Source: Chryseotalea sanaruensis
Lineage (GTDB): Bacteria > Bacteroidota > Bacteroidia > Cytophagales > Cyclobacteriaceae
Assembly: GCF_003990915.1 (NCBI RefSeq)
Contig: NZ_BHXQ01000002.1
Location: 558,001 to 622,000 of the forward strand
Reading direction: 5' to 3'
DNA: 64,000 bases
The notes beneath the pieces were generated by a model that was given only the letters and a program-made list of their open reading frames with translations, had not been told where the DNA came from and did not search any database. Made by a program: the position numbers and the translations under genes. Below are positions 26,010 to 34,899 of the stretch, piece by piece (positions within the stretch are counted from its first letter, which is position 1; each line of letters begins with the position of its first letter).

Positions 26010-27263
26010 ATGCCATACCTCTTCACCTCTGAATCGGTTTCTGAAGGTCACCCGGATAAAGTAGCTGACCAAATCTCCGATGCGCTTATTGACTCATTTC
26101 TAGCATATGACCCTAACTCTAAAGTAGCCTGCGAAACACTGGTAACAACTGGTCAGGTTGTATTAGCCGGAGAGGTTAAATCACAAGCCTATTTGGATGT
26201 GCAGGACATTGCACGTGACGTTATCAAGAAAATAGGGTATACAAAAAGCGAATACATGTTTGAGGCAAACTCATGTGGTGTATTTTCTGCAATCCATGAA
26301 CAATCTCCTGATATTAATCAAGGTGTAGAGCGTAAAAAGAAAGAAGATCAAGGTGCTGGTGATCAGGGTATGATGTTCGGTTATGCAACTACCGAAACGG
26401 ATAACTTTATGCCACTTCCCTTAGAATTGGCTCATTTACTTTTACGCGAATTGGCTGCCATTCGTAAGGAAGGCAAGACTATGACTTATTTACGTCCAGA
26501 TGCAAAGTCGCAGGTAACTATTGAGTATAGCGATGATAACAAGCCGCAGCGCATCGACACCATTGTTATTTCAACACAACATGATGATTTCGCAAAAGAC
26601 AATGTAATGTTGGCCAAGATTAAGGACGATGTAATAAACATACTTGTGCCCCGCATTATGAAGAAGTTGCCAAAGCGCATTCAAAAACTATTCGCTGGCG
26701 ATATTACATACCACGTTAACCCTACAGGTAAATTCGTAATTGGTGGCCCTCATGGTGATACTGGCTTAACTGGCCGCAAAATCATTGTAGATACATACGG
26801 TGGAAAAGGTGCACACGGAGGAGGAGCTTTCTCAGGAAAAGATCCTTCAAAAGTTGACCGCTCAGCGGCTTACGCAACCCGTCATATTGCCAAAAACCTT
26901 GTAGCTGCTGGGGTAGCTGAAGAAGTGTTGGTACAGGTTGCTTACGCAATTGGTGTAGCGAAACCTGTTGGACTCTACTTAAATACTTACGGCACAGCTA
27001 AGGTTAAGCTTACCGATGGTGAGATTGCTAAAAAAGTTGAAAAGATTTTTGATATGCGCCCTTACTTTATTGAAGAGCGTTTCAAGTTGCGTACTCCTAT
27101 TTATTCTGAAACTGCAGCTTATGGTCATATGGGCCGAGAGCATAAGGTAGTTGAAAAGATTTTTAACAAGGGTAAGAAAAACGAGAAAAAAATAAAGGTC
27201 GAGCTATTCCCTTGGGAAAAACTGGACTACGTAGATGCTGTCAAGAAGGCATTTAAAATCTAA
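26010..27263 (+). CDS. metK: S-adenosylmethionine synthase
   Basis: A 417-residue enzyme making SAM from methionine and ATP. Seen: [21 protein letters not shown] (ATP/metal site), the [13 protein letters not shown] loop, the phosphate-binding [21 protein letters not shown] segment, [19 protein letters not shown] and YGHMGRE near the C-terminus. It is longer than E. coli MetK (384), with an internal insertion and a lysine-rich C-terminal insert ([11 protein letters not shown]), as in other Bacteroidota. It supplies the methyl donor for the methylases seen here. It ends in a strong terminator hairpin. Confidence 0.98.
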   Translation: MPYLFTSESVSEGHPDKVADQISDALIDSFLAYDPNSKVACETLVTTGQVVLAGEVKSQAYLDVQDIARDVIKKIGYTKSEYMFEANSCGVFSAIHEQSPDINQGVERKKKEDQGAGDQGMMFGYATTETDNFMPLPLELAHLLLRELAAIRKEGKTMTYLRPDAKSQVTIEYSDDNKPQRIDTIVISTQHDDFAKDNVMLAKIKDDVINILVPRIMKKLPKRIQKLFAGDITYHVNPTGKFVIGGPHGDTGLTGRKIIVDTYGGKGAHGGGAFSGKDPSKVDRSAAYATRHIAKNLVAAGVAEEVLVQVAYAIGVAKPVGLYLNTYGTAKVKLTDGEIAKKVEKIFDMRPYFIEERFKLRTPIYSETAAYGHMGREHKVVEKIFNKGKKNEKKIKVELFPWEKLDYVDAVKKAFKI

Positions 27264-27288
27264 AAAAAGGGGCGTAAGCCCCTTTTTT
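27262..27288 (+). terminator. Rho-independent terminator of metK
   Basis: GGGGC-GTAA-GCCCC hairpin (27269-27282) preceded by seven A and followed by six T. The stem begins 5 bases after the metK stop. Confidence 0.9.
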
Positions 27289-27362
27289 GTGCCGAAATAA
27301 AAAAGTTAATGTGTGAATAGGGGTTTTTCTGCTTTGACCTGTCTCAGTACCAAAAGCAAGAA

Positions 27363-28004
27363 ATGAAAAAGCACATTACAAAATTATTTGCCATGGCCAT
27401 TATACTTGGTACAGGCTATATGGCACAAGCCCAATCTTCCGATGAGGTTAAAACCATCTTTAAAAACACGAAGGGCTCAGGAGGTTATGTTGTACTCAGC
27501 AACAAACTAACAAGCATACATGGAAGCTTCGCAAACATGCCAGAGATTTATGGAGGCTGGTTTATAGGTAAAAAGTTTTTACTTGGTGTAGGGGGAGGAT
27601 CTACTACTAACTACATCCCTGTAGATATTAATGACAGTGCAAACCCAAGCCAGCGGATGAGTTATTTATATGGACAATTTGGTATGGTAAACGAGTTGGT
27701 TATTGCTTCTAATAGTCCGATTCATCCTGTCTTTCACTTATTTAATGGTGCAGGATTTACAATGCAGTATCATAGACCACGTTGGGAAGATTTGGATAAT
27801 CAACATTATCGTGAAGACGTTGAAGATTTAAAGTGGTATTACATTTGTGAACCTGCACTACAAGTTGAATTAAACTTATTGAAGTGGTTAAGAGTATCGC
27901 CAGGCATCTCTTACCGTTTTGCTTTTGACAATGAAAAGAGATCGTTGGATGATAAAGTGAGTGGACCAAGCGTAAGTCTGGGCCTGAAGTTTGGTAAGTT
28001 TTGA
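27363..28004 (+). CDS. Exported beta-barrel-like protein, unknown
   Basis: A 213-residue protein with a signal peptide (1-23, ending AQAQ) followed by alternating amphipathic strands rich in Gly and aromatics (YGGWFIGKKFLLGVGGGS, NLLKWLRVSPGISYRF) and ending in an aromatic residue (GLKFGKF), as in small outer-membrane barrels. No catalytic motif is visible. Function unknown. It sits alone downstream of metK's terminator and is convergent with a small gene 2 bases away. Confidence 0.75.
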   Translation: MKKHITKLFAMAIILGTGYMAQAQSSDEVKTIFKNTKGSGGYVVLSNKLTSIHGSFANMPEIYGGWFIGKKFLLGVGGGSTTNYIPVDINDSANPSQRMSYLYGQFGMVNELVIASNSPIHPVFHLFNGAGFTMQYHRPRWEDLDNQHYREDVEDLKWYYICEPALQVELNLLKWLRVSPGISYRFAFDNEKRSLDDKVSGPSVSLGLKFGKF

Positions 28005-28006
28005 GG

Positions 28007-28264
28007 CTACCTTAATAGCCCAGTGGGGAGTTTAATCTGATCAGAATAAAAAGCTAAACGAGTAGAATCCTTATCAAGCAGGGCAATTTTAGCAATGGTG
28101 GAGTCTTTGTGTTCAACAAAGACTTCTACATAAAAATTGCCCATCAAATAAAGATTCACTTTGTACTGATAATAGCGGATGGCCATTATAAAACTACCGT
28201 CTTCATACAGGCGTCTTACCTTGTCATTAAAGGTTAGCTTTTTATATTCCGGCCACGTAATCAT
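28007..28264 (-). CDS. Small conserved protein, unknown
   Basis: An 85-residue protein resembling small Bacteroidota proteins with the pattern YKKLxFNxK...GxFIxAIRYYxYKVNLYLxxxFYVEVF. Mixed alpha/beta, no signal peptide, no membrane helix. Function unknown. The AT-rich sequence and family pattern support it as real although it is short. Confidence 0.68.
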   Translation of the reverse strand: MITWPEYKKLTFNDKVRRLYEDGSFIMAIRYYQYKVNLYLMGNFYVEVFVEHKDSTIAKIALLDKDSTRLAFYSDQIKLPTGLLR

Positions 28265-28363
28265 ACCTTAAACGTGGCTTAAAAAGCAGAAACAATCAAG
28301 CTTGATTTTGTATAATATTTTAATTAATCACCTAAGCGCCAGTCAATAACTATGGATTAATTT

Positions 28364-28391
28364 TTGCTCTCCTGCCGATTCAATACCTTTG
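28364..28391 (+). promoter_or_regulatory. Promoter for lptB (-33 TTG / -7 TACCTTTG)
   Basis: TTG at 28364-28366 and TACCTTTG at 28384-28391 with a 17-base spacer, a good Bacteroidota primary-sigma promoter. The ATG of lptB follows 19 bases after the -7 box. Confidence 0.7.
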
Positions 28392-28410
28392 TTACAACTG
28401 ATTTGATATT

Positions 28411-29190
28411 ATGGTGCTAAGGGCAGAAAACCTGGTAAAAAAATATAAGAACCGTACGGTAGTCAATAACGTATCTGTGCACGTGCAACAGGGTGAAATA
28501 GTGGGATTATTGGGCCCAAATGGAGCAGGCAAAACCACCACCTTTTACATGACGGTGGGTCTAATCAAACCAAACGAAGGGCATATTTTTCTCGATACAG
28601 AAGACATAACTGCTTTACCCATGTACCAACGTGCCAAGTTAGGCATTGGATATCTGGCACAAGAAGCATCTGTATTCAGAAAGCTTACAGTAGAGGAGAA
28701 TATTATGGCAGTGCTTGAAATGCGCGATTTTACCAAACAACAACGCAAAGATAGAGTAGAGGAAATGCTGGAGGAGTTTAGCCTTACTCGTGTTCGCAAA
28801 AACATGGGTATGTCGCTTTCAGGAGGTGAAAGACGCAGAACAGAAATAGCGCGTGCCCTTGCGGTAGATCCTAAGTTTGTATTACTGGATGAGCCCTTTG
28901 CCGGGGTAGACCCCATAGCTGTGGAGGAAATTCAGGGTATTGTGTCTAAACTTAAAACAAAGAATATCGGTATTCTCATTACCGACCATAACGTAGACGA
29001 AACACTTTCCATTACTGACCGCGCCTACCTGATGGTTGACGGTAAACTATTTAAATCAGGAACAGCAGAAGAGCTCGCAAGCGATCCACAGGTACGTAAA
29101 GTTTACTTGGGACAAAACTTTGAATTACGCAGGGCCAGGGTTGCCCAACCACCGGACAACTGGAAAGAGGAGTCAGGCCCCATTTTATAA
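28411..29190 (+). CDS. lptB: LPS transport ABC ATPase LptB
   Basis: A 259-residue ATPase that powers extraction of lipopolysaccharide from the inner membrane through LptFG. Seen: Walker [10 protein letters not shown] with K41, Q84 in YLAQEASVF, signature LSGGE at 136-140 ([15 protein letters not shown]), Walker [13 protein letters not shown] with D160/E161 and H193 in [10 protein letters not shown]. The LptB-typical spacing and [18 protein letters not shown] region are present. The C-terminal tail is about 18 residues longer than E. coli LptB. Its partner permeases are not in the window. Confidence 0.95.
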   Translation: MVLRAENLVKKYKNRTVVNNVSVHVQQGEIVGLLGPNGAGKTTTFYMTVGLIKPNEGHIFLDTEDITALPMYQRAKLGIGYLAQEASVFRKLTVEENIMAVLEMRDFTKQQRKDRVEEMLEEFSLTRVRKNMGMSLSGGERRRTEIARALAVDPKFVLLDEPFAGVDPIAVEEIQGIVSKLKTKNIGILITDHNVDETLSITDRAYLMVDGKLFKSGTAEELASDPQVRKVYLGQNFELRRARVAQPPDNWKEESGPIL

Positions 29191-29204
29191 GCTTTACCCA
29201 AGTT

Positions 29205-29233
29205 TTGCACTTCTAAGGATTAGCTTATTTTTG
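29205..29233 (+). promoter_or_regulatory. Promoter for the GH3 gene
   Basis: TTG at 29205-29207 and TATTTTTG at 29226-29233 with an 18-base spacer, matching the Bacteroidota consensus. The ATG lies 20 bases after the -7 box. It shows the GH3 gene can be transcribed separately from lptB. Confidence 0.7.
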
Positions 29234-29253
29234 AGGCTACCTAAATCTTAACC

Positions 29254-30771
29254 ATGGGTCTGTTTAATACGATTGTAACTTGGGCTATGAAGCACCGCTT
29301 TAGTCAGATTGAGCGGTTTATGAATAACCCTCATGAGGTGCAGTCTGAGCTTTTACAAAACATATTGCTTTCAGCAAGGCACACGGAATTCGGACAGCGT
29401 TACGATTTTAGATCAATAACAAATCATGATCAATTCAAAAGCAGGGTGCCTGTTCACTCATACGAGGAATTCTATCCCTACATAGAACGCCTGATGCGGG
29501 GTGAACAAAATATTTTATGGCCTAGCGAAATCAGGTGGTTCTCAAAATCATCAGGCACTACTAATGCGCGAAGTAAATTTATTCCTGTTTCGCCAGAAGC
29601 TCTTGAGAACTGTCATTTTAAGGGTGGTAAAGATTTATTGTCTATCTACATCAACAATTATCCTGACACAAAAATTTTTGACGGCAAGGGTTTGGGTGTT
29701 GGGGGCAGTCATCAGGTAAACGAGCTTGATCCGACAGCCGCCTCATTTTATGGTGATGTGTCAGCGGTAATTATGCAGAACTTGCCTGTTTGGGCTGAGT
29801 TTATCCGAACCCCCAGTTTGCAAACAGCCTTAATGAATAGCTGGGAGGAGAAAATTGAGCGAATGGCGCAAGAGGTATCGCAGGTAAATGTTACACAAAT
29901 AGCTGGTGTTCCCACCTGGACTATACTATTGATTCAACGCATAGTCGAATTGCAGGGCAAAAAAAATATCCTGGAAGTTTGGCCCTCTTTAGAAGTTTTC
30001 TTTCACGGAGCAGTTGCTTTTGGCCCTTACCGCTCATTATTTAAATCACTTATCCCTTCCGATAGCATGAATTATTGGGAAACCTATAATGCAAGCGAAG
30101 GATTTTTTGGCATACAAGACCAAAAAAATTCGGAAGAGCTTTTGTTAATGCTGGATTACGGAATTTACTATGAGTTTATTCCTGTTGAAGAACTCGACAA
30201 AGATAATCCAATAGCCCTTTCGTTAGAGCAAGTGCAACTGGGTAAAAACTATGCGATGGTCATTAGCACTAATTCCGGACTGTGGCGTTACAACATTGGT
30301 GATACAATAAAATTCACCTCTAAAAATCCATATCGTATTAAAATATCAGGACGCACCAAACACTTTATTAATGCTTTTGGTGAAGAAGTGATTGTTGAAA
30401 ATGCTGAACAAGCCATTGCGAAAGCTTGCGAAAGTACTGGAGCAGTAATAGATAACTTTACAGCAGCTCCGGTTTATTTGCAAGAAGGAAAAAAGGGTGG
30501 GCACGAATGGATCATTGAGTTTAAAAGGAAGCCAGATGACCTGAAGATTTTTACGCAAATTCTGGATGACACTTTACGCACCATCAACTCGGATTACGAT
30601 GCCAAGCGAGTAAGGGATATTGCTCTAATTGCTCCGATTATACACAGTGCTGCTGAAGGCACATTTTATAATTGGATGAAGAAGCGTGGTAAATTAGGTG
30701 GACAGAATAAAGTGCCACGCCTGTCTAACACACGAGAGTATGTTGATGATTTGCTTCTAATGATGGATTGA
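29254..30771 (+). CDS. GH3-family acyl-adenylating protein
   Basis: A 505-residue bacterial homolog of plant GH3 acyl-acid amido synthetases (ANL superfamily). Seen: the phosphate-binding loop as SKSSGTTNARSKFIPVS (motif I), the middle region NYWETYNASEGFFGIQ (motif II, aromatic/YNASEG) and the hinge WRYNIGDTIKFTSKNPYRIKI (motif III). In plants these enzymes join hormone acids to amino acids; in Bacteroidota the acid and amine are unknown. The family call is firm, the substrate is not. It has its own promoter and is convergent with the photolyase-like gene. Confidence 0.92.
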   Translation: MGLFNTIVTWAMKHRFSQIERFMNNPHEVQSELLQNILLSARHTEFGQRYDFRSITNHDQFKSRVPVHSYEEFYPYIERLMRGEQNILWPSEIRWFSKSSGTTNARSKFIPVSPEALENCHFKGGKDLLSIYINNYPDTKIFDGKGLGVGGSHQVNELDPTAASFYGDVSAVIMQNLPVWAEFIRTPSLQTALMNSWEEKIERMAQEVSQVNVTQIAGVPTWTILLIQRIVELQGKKNILEVWPSLEVFFHGAVAFGPYRSLFKSLIPSDSMNYWETYNASEGFFGIQDQKNSEELLLMLDYGIYYEFIPVEELDKDNPIALSLEQVQLGKNYAMVISTNSGLWRYNIGDTIKFTSKNPYRIKISGRTKHFINAFGEEVIVENAEQAIAKACESTGAVIDNFTAAPVYLQEGKKGGHEWIIEFKRKPDDLKIFTQILDDTLRTINSDYDAKRVRDIALIAPIIHSAAEGTFYNWMKKRGKLGGQNKVPRLSNTREYVDDLLLMMD

Positions 30772-30774
30772 GTT

Positions 30775-32241
30775 TTAATTTAATTTTTTCAAAAAATCTT
30801 CCGCAACTTTCAAATGTGCGGTTAGTTTACTTTTTTCCATTTTATTAACAAGATTTACCATCATGCTCATGCGATGGTTATTTTTAAAAATATCCTGATG
30901 CTTAAAAAGAAATCTCCAGTAGAGTGCATCCCAAACCGCACACCACTCTCCTTTTTTATAATCACTCATCTTTAAAACATAATTTGACCCTGACACGTAA
31001 GGCTTGGTGGTAATAAATCCGCCATCCGCATATTGACTCATGCCATATACGTTGGGTACCATTACCCAGTCGTAAGCATCAATTAATAATTCCATAAACC
31101 AGCGGTACACTTCATCAGGATCAAATTCACACAGTAACATAAAGTTGCCTAATAACATTAGTCTTTCAATATGATGGCAGTATGCGTTAGTTAAAACTTT
31201 TTTAATAGTATCATCAATAGGCTCAATACCAGTTTCACCTTTCCAAAAACTTTCAGGAATCTTTTTATCGAAATTAAAAAAGTTGGTTGTCCTTTCCCTA
31301 ACACCTTCAAACTCATAGACTCCACGCATAAATTCACGCCAACCAATAATCTGCCGAATGAATCCCTCCAGACTATTTAGTGGAAAATTCTTTTTTGCGT
31401 GAAGACGCAACGTTTCATCAACAATCTGTTTAGGTGTAAGCAAGCCAATGTTCAGCGCAGGGGTTAGTATTGAATGAAAAAGGAGTGACTCCTTTTTTGA
31501 AATGGCGTCTTCGTATTCTCCAAAATGCTGCATTCTGTTTTCTAGAAAATCACTCAAGGCAGTCTTAGCTTCATCGTGTGTGGTTGGATAATTAAAGCCA
31601 TCGGATGAGCCGTAGGCATTTGGGAATTTTTGGCTTACATAATTTTGGGCCTCTTTCACAAATTCATTTTTAGGAAAAGATTTGTAAACCGGTAGCTGAA
31701 TATTTTTGGGAAGCTTCTTTCTGTTATCCTCATCAAATGACCAACGTCCTCCTATTGGCTCTCCATCATCTTCCAATAGCATCTTAAATTTTTTGCGTTG
31801 CTGTATGTAGAAGGGCGCCATGAAATATTTTTTTCCTTTCCCTAGCTGCTGTTGGAATTCCTCAGGAGTTAACAAGAAATTTTCACTCTTGTGTTTTAGT
31901 AATTCAAACTTATACTTTTTACTAAAGCGCAATATTCTTCTTTCTAATAGGTAATCCGTTGTATCTGTGTAGTAAAGTTTTTCTATTTTATTATCTGATA
32001 TTTTTTGAAAGACTGTCTCTAGGCTCTTTTTGGTATCAAAGTCTATGTACTGCACCTTGTATCCTTGGTCTTCAAGCTCTGACTGATAATATTTCATAGA
32101 GGCCCTATGAAGCACAAGCTTTTGCGCATGAAACCTGTATTGTGAAAAGTATAGCTCATCCTCCATCAGGTAGATAGAAGTACTTTTGTCGAATGGGATT
32201 GATTGATAAAGTTGATGCGGAAAAATAAAGGCTGCTTGCAT
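30775..32241 (-). CDS. FeS-BCP-type photolyase/cryptochrome homolog, cluster ligands missing
   Basis: A 488-residue member of the deoxyribodipyrimidine photolyase-related family (bacterial (6-4) photolyases/CryB). Seen: N-terminal Rossmann-like domain with FIFPHQLY, and the FAD-binding helical domain with EGFIRQIIGWREFMRG, AYCHHIERLMLLGNFML, PNVYGMSQYADGGFITTKPYVSGSNYVLKMSDY and LYWRF. The family usually coordinates a [4Fe-4S] cluster with four Cys, but this protein has only three in total (C355, C371, C434) and the YCxxC stretch after the conserved MSxY is YKKGEW. The cluster is probably absent. Convergent with the GH3 gene and 42 bases downstream of the kinase gene. Confidence 0.88.
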   Translation of the reverse strand: MQAAFIFPHQLYQSIPFDKSTSIYLMEDELYFSQYRFHAQKLVLHRASMKYYQSELEDQGYKVQYIDFDTKKSLETVFQKISDNKIEKLYYTDTTDYLLERRILRFSKKYKFELLKHKSENFLLTPEEFQQQLGKGKKYFMAPFYIQQRKKFKMLLEDDGEPIGGRWSFDEDNRKKLPKNIQLPVYKSFPKNEFVKEAQNYVSQKFPNAYGSSDGFNYPTTHDEAKTALSDFLENRMQHFGEYEDAISKKESLLFHSILTPALNIGLLTPKQIVDETLRLHAKKNFPLNSLEGFIRQIIGWREFMRGVYEFEGVRERTTNFFNFDKKIPESFWKGETGIEPIDDTIKKVLTNAYCHHIERLMLLGNFMLLCEFDPDEVYRWFMELLIDAYDWVMVPNVYGMSQYADGGFITTKPYVSGSNYVLKMSDYKKGEWCAVWDALYWRFLFKHQDIFKNNHRMSMMVNLVNKMEKSKLTAHLKVAEDFLKKLN

Positions 32242-32283
32242 ATTGCAGAAACAGCCTTTGTTCGTATTTGTTTACATAATCAA

Positions 32284-32907
32284 CTAGCCAAACAGACTGT
32301 TGATCTCTAAATCAATTTTATTAACAATAAATGCGAAATCTTCTGTGTTATCTAGAAAATTCATGTTGTTGACATCTACTATCAACAACTTGCCATCAGA
32401 GTAGGATTTGATCCATTCCTCGTAATGCTCATTAAGGGTTTTAAGGTAATCAAGACGTATAGCATACTCATAGTCACGCCCTCTCTTCTGAATTTGCTCA
32501 ACCAGCTTTGGGATGTCAGCCCTCAAATAAATTAATAAATCCGGTGGCTCAACAAATTTCACCATCGAATGAAAAATGTCGAGGTAACTTTTGTAGTCAC
32601 GTTCATTAATATGACCGCTTTTGTGGAGGTTAGCCGCGAAGATATAAGCATCCTCATAAATGGTTCTGTCCTGAACGGTTACATTGCCTGTACTTCTGAT
32701 TTCATTGATTTGTTTAAAACGGCTATTCAGAAAATATATCTGTAGGTGAAAAGCCCATCGCTTCATGTCTTCATAAAAATCGCGGAGATATGGATTGTCC
32801 TCTACAGATTCGTATAAAATCTGCCAGCCGTAGTGTTTACCTAACTTTCCGGCCAGAGTGGTTTTACCGCAGCCAATATTTCCAGCAATTGCAATGTGTT
32901 TCAGCAT
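32284..32907 (-). CDS. Deoxynucleoside kinase (deoxyadenosine/deoxyguanosine kinase family)
   Basis: A 207-residue kinase that phosphorylates deoxynucleosides for nucleotide salvage. Seen: P-loop GNIGCGKTT with K15, the substrate-site E (YESVEDNPYL), QDRTIYED with the catalytic DR(S/T) motif, and the lid region QKRGRDYEYAIRLDYL. I chose the ATG giving the family start (MLKHIAIAGNIG); a TTG start 12 codons earlier exists. A near-consensus -7 box lies just 6 bases before this ATG (see findings). The specificity cannot be read off. Confidence 0.93.
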   Translation of the reverse strand: MLKHIAIAGNIGCGKTTLAGKLGKHYGWQILYESVEDNPYLRDFYEDMKRWAFHLQIYFLNSRFKQINEIRSTGNVTVQDRTIYEDAYIFAANLHKSGHINERDYKSYLDIFHSMVKFVEPPDLLIYLRADIPKLVEQIQKRGRDYEYAIRLDYLKTLNEHYEEWIKSYSDGKLLIVDVNNMNFLDNTEDFAFIVNKIDLEINSLFG

Positions 32908-32913
32908 AGACCG

Positions 32914-32921
32914 CGAAGGTA
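32914..32921 (-). promoter_or_regulatory. Near-consensus -7 box directly ahead of the deoxynucleoside kinase
   Basis: The reverse strand reads TACCTTCG, seven of eight matching TAnnTTTG, ending 6 bases before the ATG. If used, the mRNA would have almost no leader. Confidence 0.4.
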
Positions 32922-32962
32922 AAAGGCATTCTGCCGTACACAAAATTGAAGTGTTAATTATT

Positions 32963-32998
32963 AAAAAAAGATCCTGTCAAATCTCATCTGACAGGATC
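32963..32998 (-). terminator. Rho-independent terminator of the TPM/DUF4097 operon
   Basis: On the reverse strand a perfect 9-base stem GATCCTGTC / GACAGGATC with an 11-base loop is followed by seven T. It lies 26 bases after the DUF4097 gene stop. Confidence 0.88.
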
Positions 32999-33024
32999 AT
33001 TATTCCTTTAATCAGGAATAGAGG

Positions 33025-33885
33025 CTACTTAGCAATGAGCTTTACACTGGCATCATCGGCCCTAACCTTTACCCTGGCTGTACCACTGCCCAAGGTCAGT
33101 TTTTTGAAACTCTCCGTCTCTTCTAATACTTTAAAATCGCCATCTGCTCTAATACTGCTGTCGTCATGCCTGATGCTAAATTCACCACCACCACTTAAAA
33201 TGTCAAAAAACACCATACCATCCTCCGTGTCTATGTCGTACTCACCACCATTTTCAAGCGAAGTGTGAACAATAAAGTCACCATCATCGAGACGGGCATT
33301 AATTTGGCTAAAATGTGCGTCTAAAATTTCAACATCTGCGTCATCAGCCACAACTTCTAACGATCCTCTCCCTTTATCCATTCGTATATCACCATCATCA
33401 AGTCTGAAACTAAAACGATCTCCACCACAACTAGTTAATTGAGCATTCCCATCATCGAAATTCATAGAGATGGCACCATTTATATTTTTTATGGTATAAT
33501 CGCCATCATCTCCACGAATAATCAGGCTTACTCCTTCAGGTGCTTCTATTAAAATTTTATAATCCTCATTATAGTAACCAATAATGCCAATATTCACGCT
33601 AGATTGCTGTTCGCGAATAATAAGATTACCATTTTCTGCATTAACGCTTACATTAAAACTACCCTCACTTTTGTACCAACCTTTTACCGTTACTACCCTA
33701 TCGATTTTAACACGGGCTGTGGCTCCTCTTGAGGTGCCCGTTATTAGCACATCTGCATCAGAAGAATTTAGATCAATAGTGCCATTGCTGGAAACTGCAT
33801 ATTCTTTATCAAGATGAAAATCATCTTGCTGTGCAAATGCAAAACTTACTATAAAAACTAAGCTAAGGGTTAATGTGGTATTCAT
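33025..33885 (-). CDS. Exported DUF4097-like beta-helix protein with DDG repeats
   Basis: A 286-residue exported protein: signal peptide (1-18, ending FAFAQ) then short beta-strand repeats of the DUF4097 (putative adhesin) type. The repeat core is an Asp-rich turn about every 20 residues: GDDGDYTI, FDDGNAQL, LDDGDIRM, ADDADVEI, LDDGDFIV, TEDGMVFF, HDDSSIRA and ADDASVKL. Such proteins form a right-handed beta-helix-like stack; function unknown. The start chosen gives the signal peptide. Last gene of the operon with the two TPM genes, followed by a strong terminator. Confidence 0.83.
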   Translation of the reverse strand: MNTTLTLSLVFIVSFAFAQQDDFHLDKEYAVSSNGTIDLNSSDADVLITGTSRGATARVKIDRVVTVKGWYKSEGSFNVSVNAENGNLIIREQQSSVNIGIIGYYNEDYKILIEAPEGVSLIIRGDDGDYTIKNINGAISMNFDDGNAQLTSCGGDRFSFRLDDGDIRMDKGRGSLEVVADDADVEILDAHFSQINARLDDGDFIVHTSLENGGEYDIDTEDGMVFFDILSGGGEFSIRHDDSSIRADGDFKVLEETESFKKLTLGSGTARVKVRADDASVKLIAK

Positions 33886-33933
33886 GGGATATTGGTTTAT
33901 CCCTAAGACGCATCTTTTAAACAAAGGGTTGCA

Positions 33934-34875
33934 TCACCATGAGCCGCTGCTTCCACCGCCTCCAAAACTGCCCCCACCACCTGAGAAACCACCTCCGCCA
34001 GACCATCCACCACCACTTCCACCACCAATGAACCATCCACCACCTCCAGACCATCCGCCTCCGTTGCCACGGTTATTGTTCTTCATTTTCTCTGCCATAG
34101 TTTTTCCCCAAGCAGTTTTAGGTAAAATCATTTTTAGAATAGGCAGACCTAAAGCATAGGTAGCTAATGCTGCAAGTCCTCCATTAACGCCTAGGACAAC
34201 TAACGGGAAAGTTCCGTAGAAAGGAATGAGAAATGCGTAAAGTCCCCATCCGGCACAGCCTGGGGTAAACAATGCCAAGAAGGTAAAAACGAAGAGTATA
34301 CCAAATACAAAAAGGCCAATAAGTACCCTGTCTCTTGTTGACATGCTGTCAAGTGAGTTTTCTCCACCAGCATTATTCTCTGTATTGTACTCACCTTTAA
34401 TTGCCAACATAATACTGTTTACACCAGCCATTATTCCAGCATCATAATCTTGTCTGCGAAAGGCTGGAGCAATTTCATTACGTATTATCCTGCTACAAAG
34501 GGCATCAGGTAATGGGCCCTCTAATCCTTCACCCACTTCAATGCGCATTTTACGATCGTTGATAGAGATGAGTAAAAGAACACCGTTATCATTTTTTTCC
34601 GTGCCAAGTTTCCATGCTTCCGCTACTTTAAGCGCATAATCTTCAACAGATTCCCCTTCTAGAGAAGGTATAATTAAAACAGCAATTTGGTTTGTGGTTG
34701 AGTCCTCAAAAACTTTAAGCACGTTTTCTAATTGCTGCGCAGTTTGTGCAGATAACACCTTGGCTTCGTCATGTACACGCATGCCCCAAAGTTCGGGTAC
34801 GGTTAATTGCGCCTTAACTACAAAGCCACAAAGTAATATTAATGTGATTAAGAATATTGATTTTTTCATGAGCAT
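33934..34875 (-). CDS. TPM-domain membrane protein with Gly-rich tail (YgcG family)
   Basis: A 313-residue protein: signal peptide (1-22), TPM domain in the periplasm (about 28-160; VPELWGMRVHDEAKVLS, NQIAVLIIPSLEG, DNGVLLLISINDRKMRIEVG), two or three membrane helices (about 185-245) and a 45-residue Gly/Ser/Trp-rich tail. The architecture is the usual YgcG type; TPM domains are reported as acid-phosphatase-like or photosystem-repair-like, but the bacterial role is unclear. A start two codons later (MKKS) is equally plausible. It belongs to an operon with a second TPM protein. Confidence 0.88.
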   Translation of the reverse strand: MLMKKSIFLITLILLCGFVVKAQLTVPELWGMRVHDEAKVLSAQTAQQLENVLKVFEDSTTNQIAVLIIPSLEGESVEDYALKVAEAWKLGTEKNDNGVLLLISINDRKMRIEVGEGLEGPLPDALCSRIIRNEIAPAFRRQDYDAGIMAGVNSIMLAIKGEYNTENNAGGENSLDSMSTRDRVLIGLFVFGILFVFTFLALFTPGCAGWGLYAFLIPFYGTFPLVVLGVNGGLAALATYALGLPILKMILPKTAWGKTMAEKMKNNNRGNGGGWSGGGGWFIGGGSGGGWSGGGGFSGGGGSFGGGGSSGSW

Positions 34876-34899
34876 GAACAGTCGGAGAACAATAAAAAA

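Noticed and set aside
33875..34159. A proline-rich open frame on the + strand
   Set aside because: It is the antisense shadow of the Gly/Ser-rich tail of the TPM protein; proline repeats mirror glycine codons and there is no independent start context.
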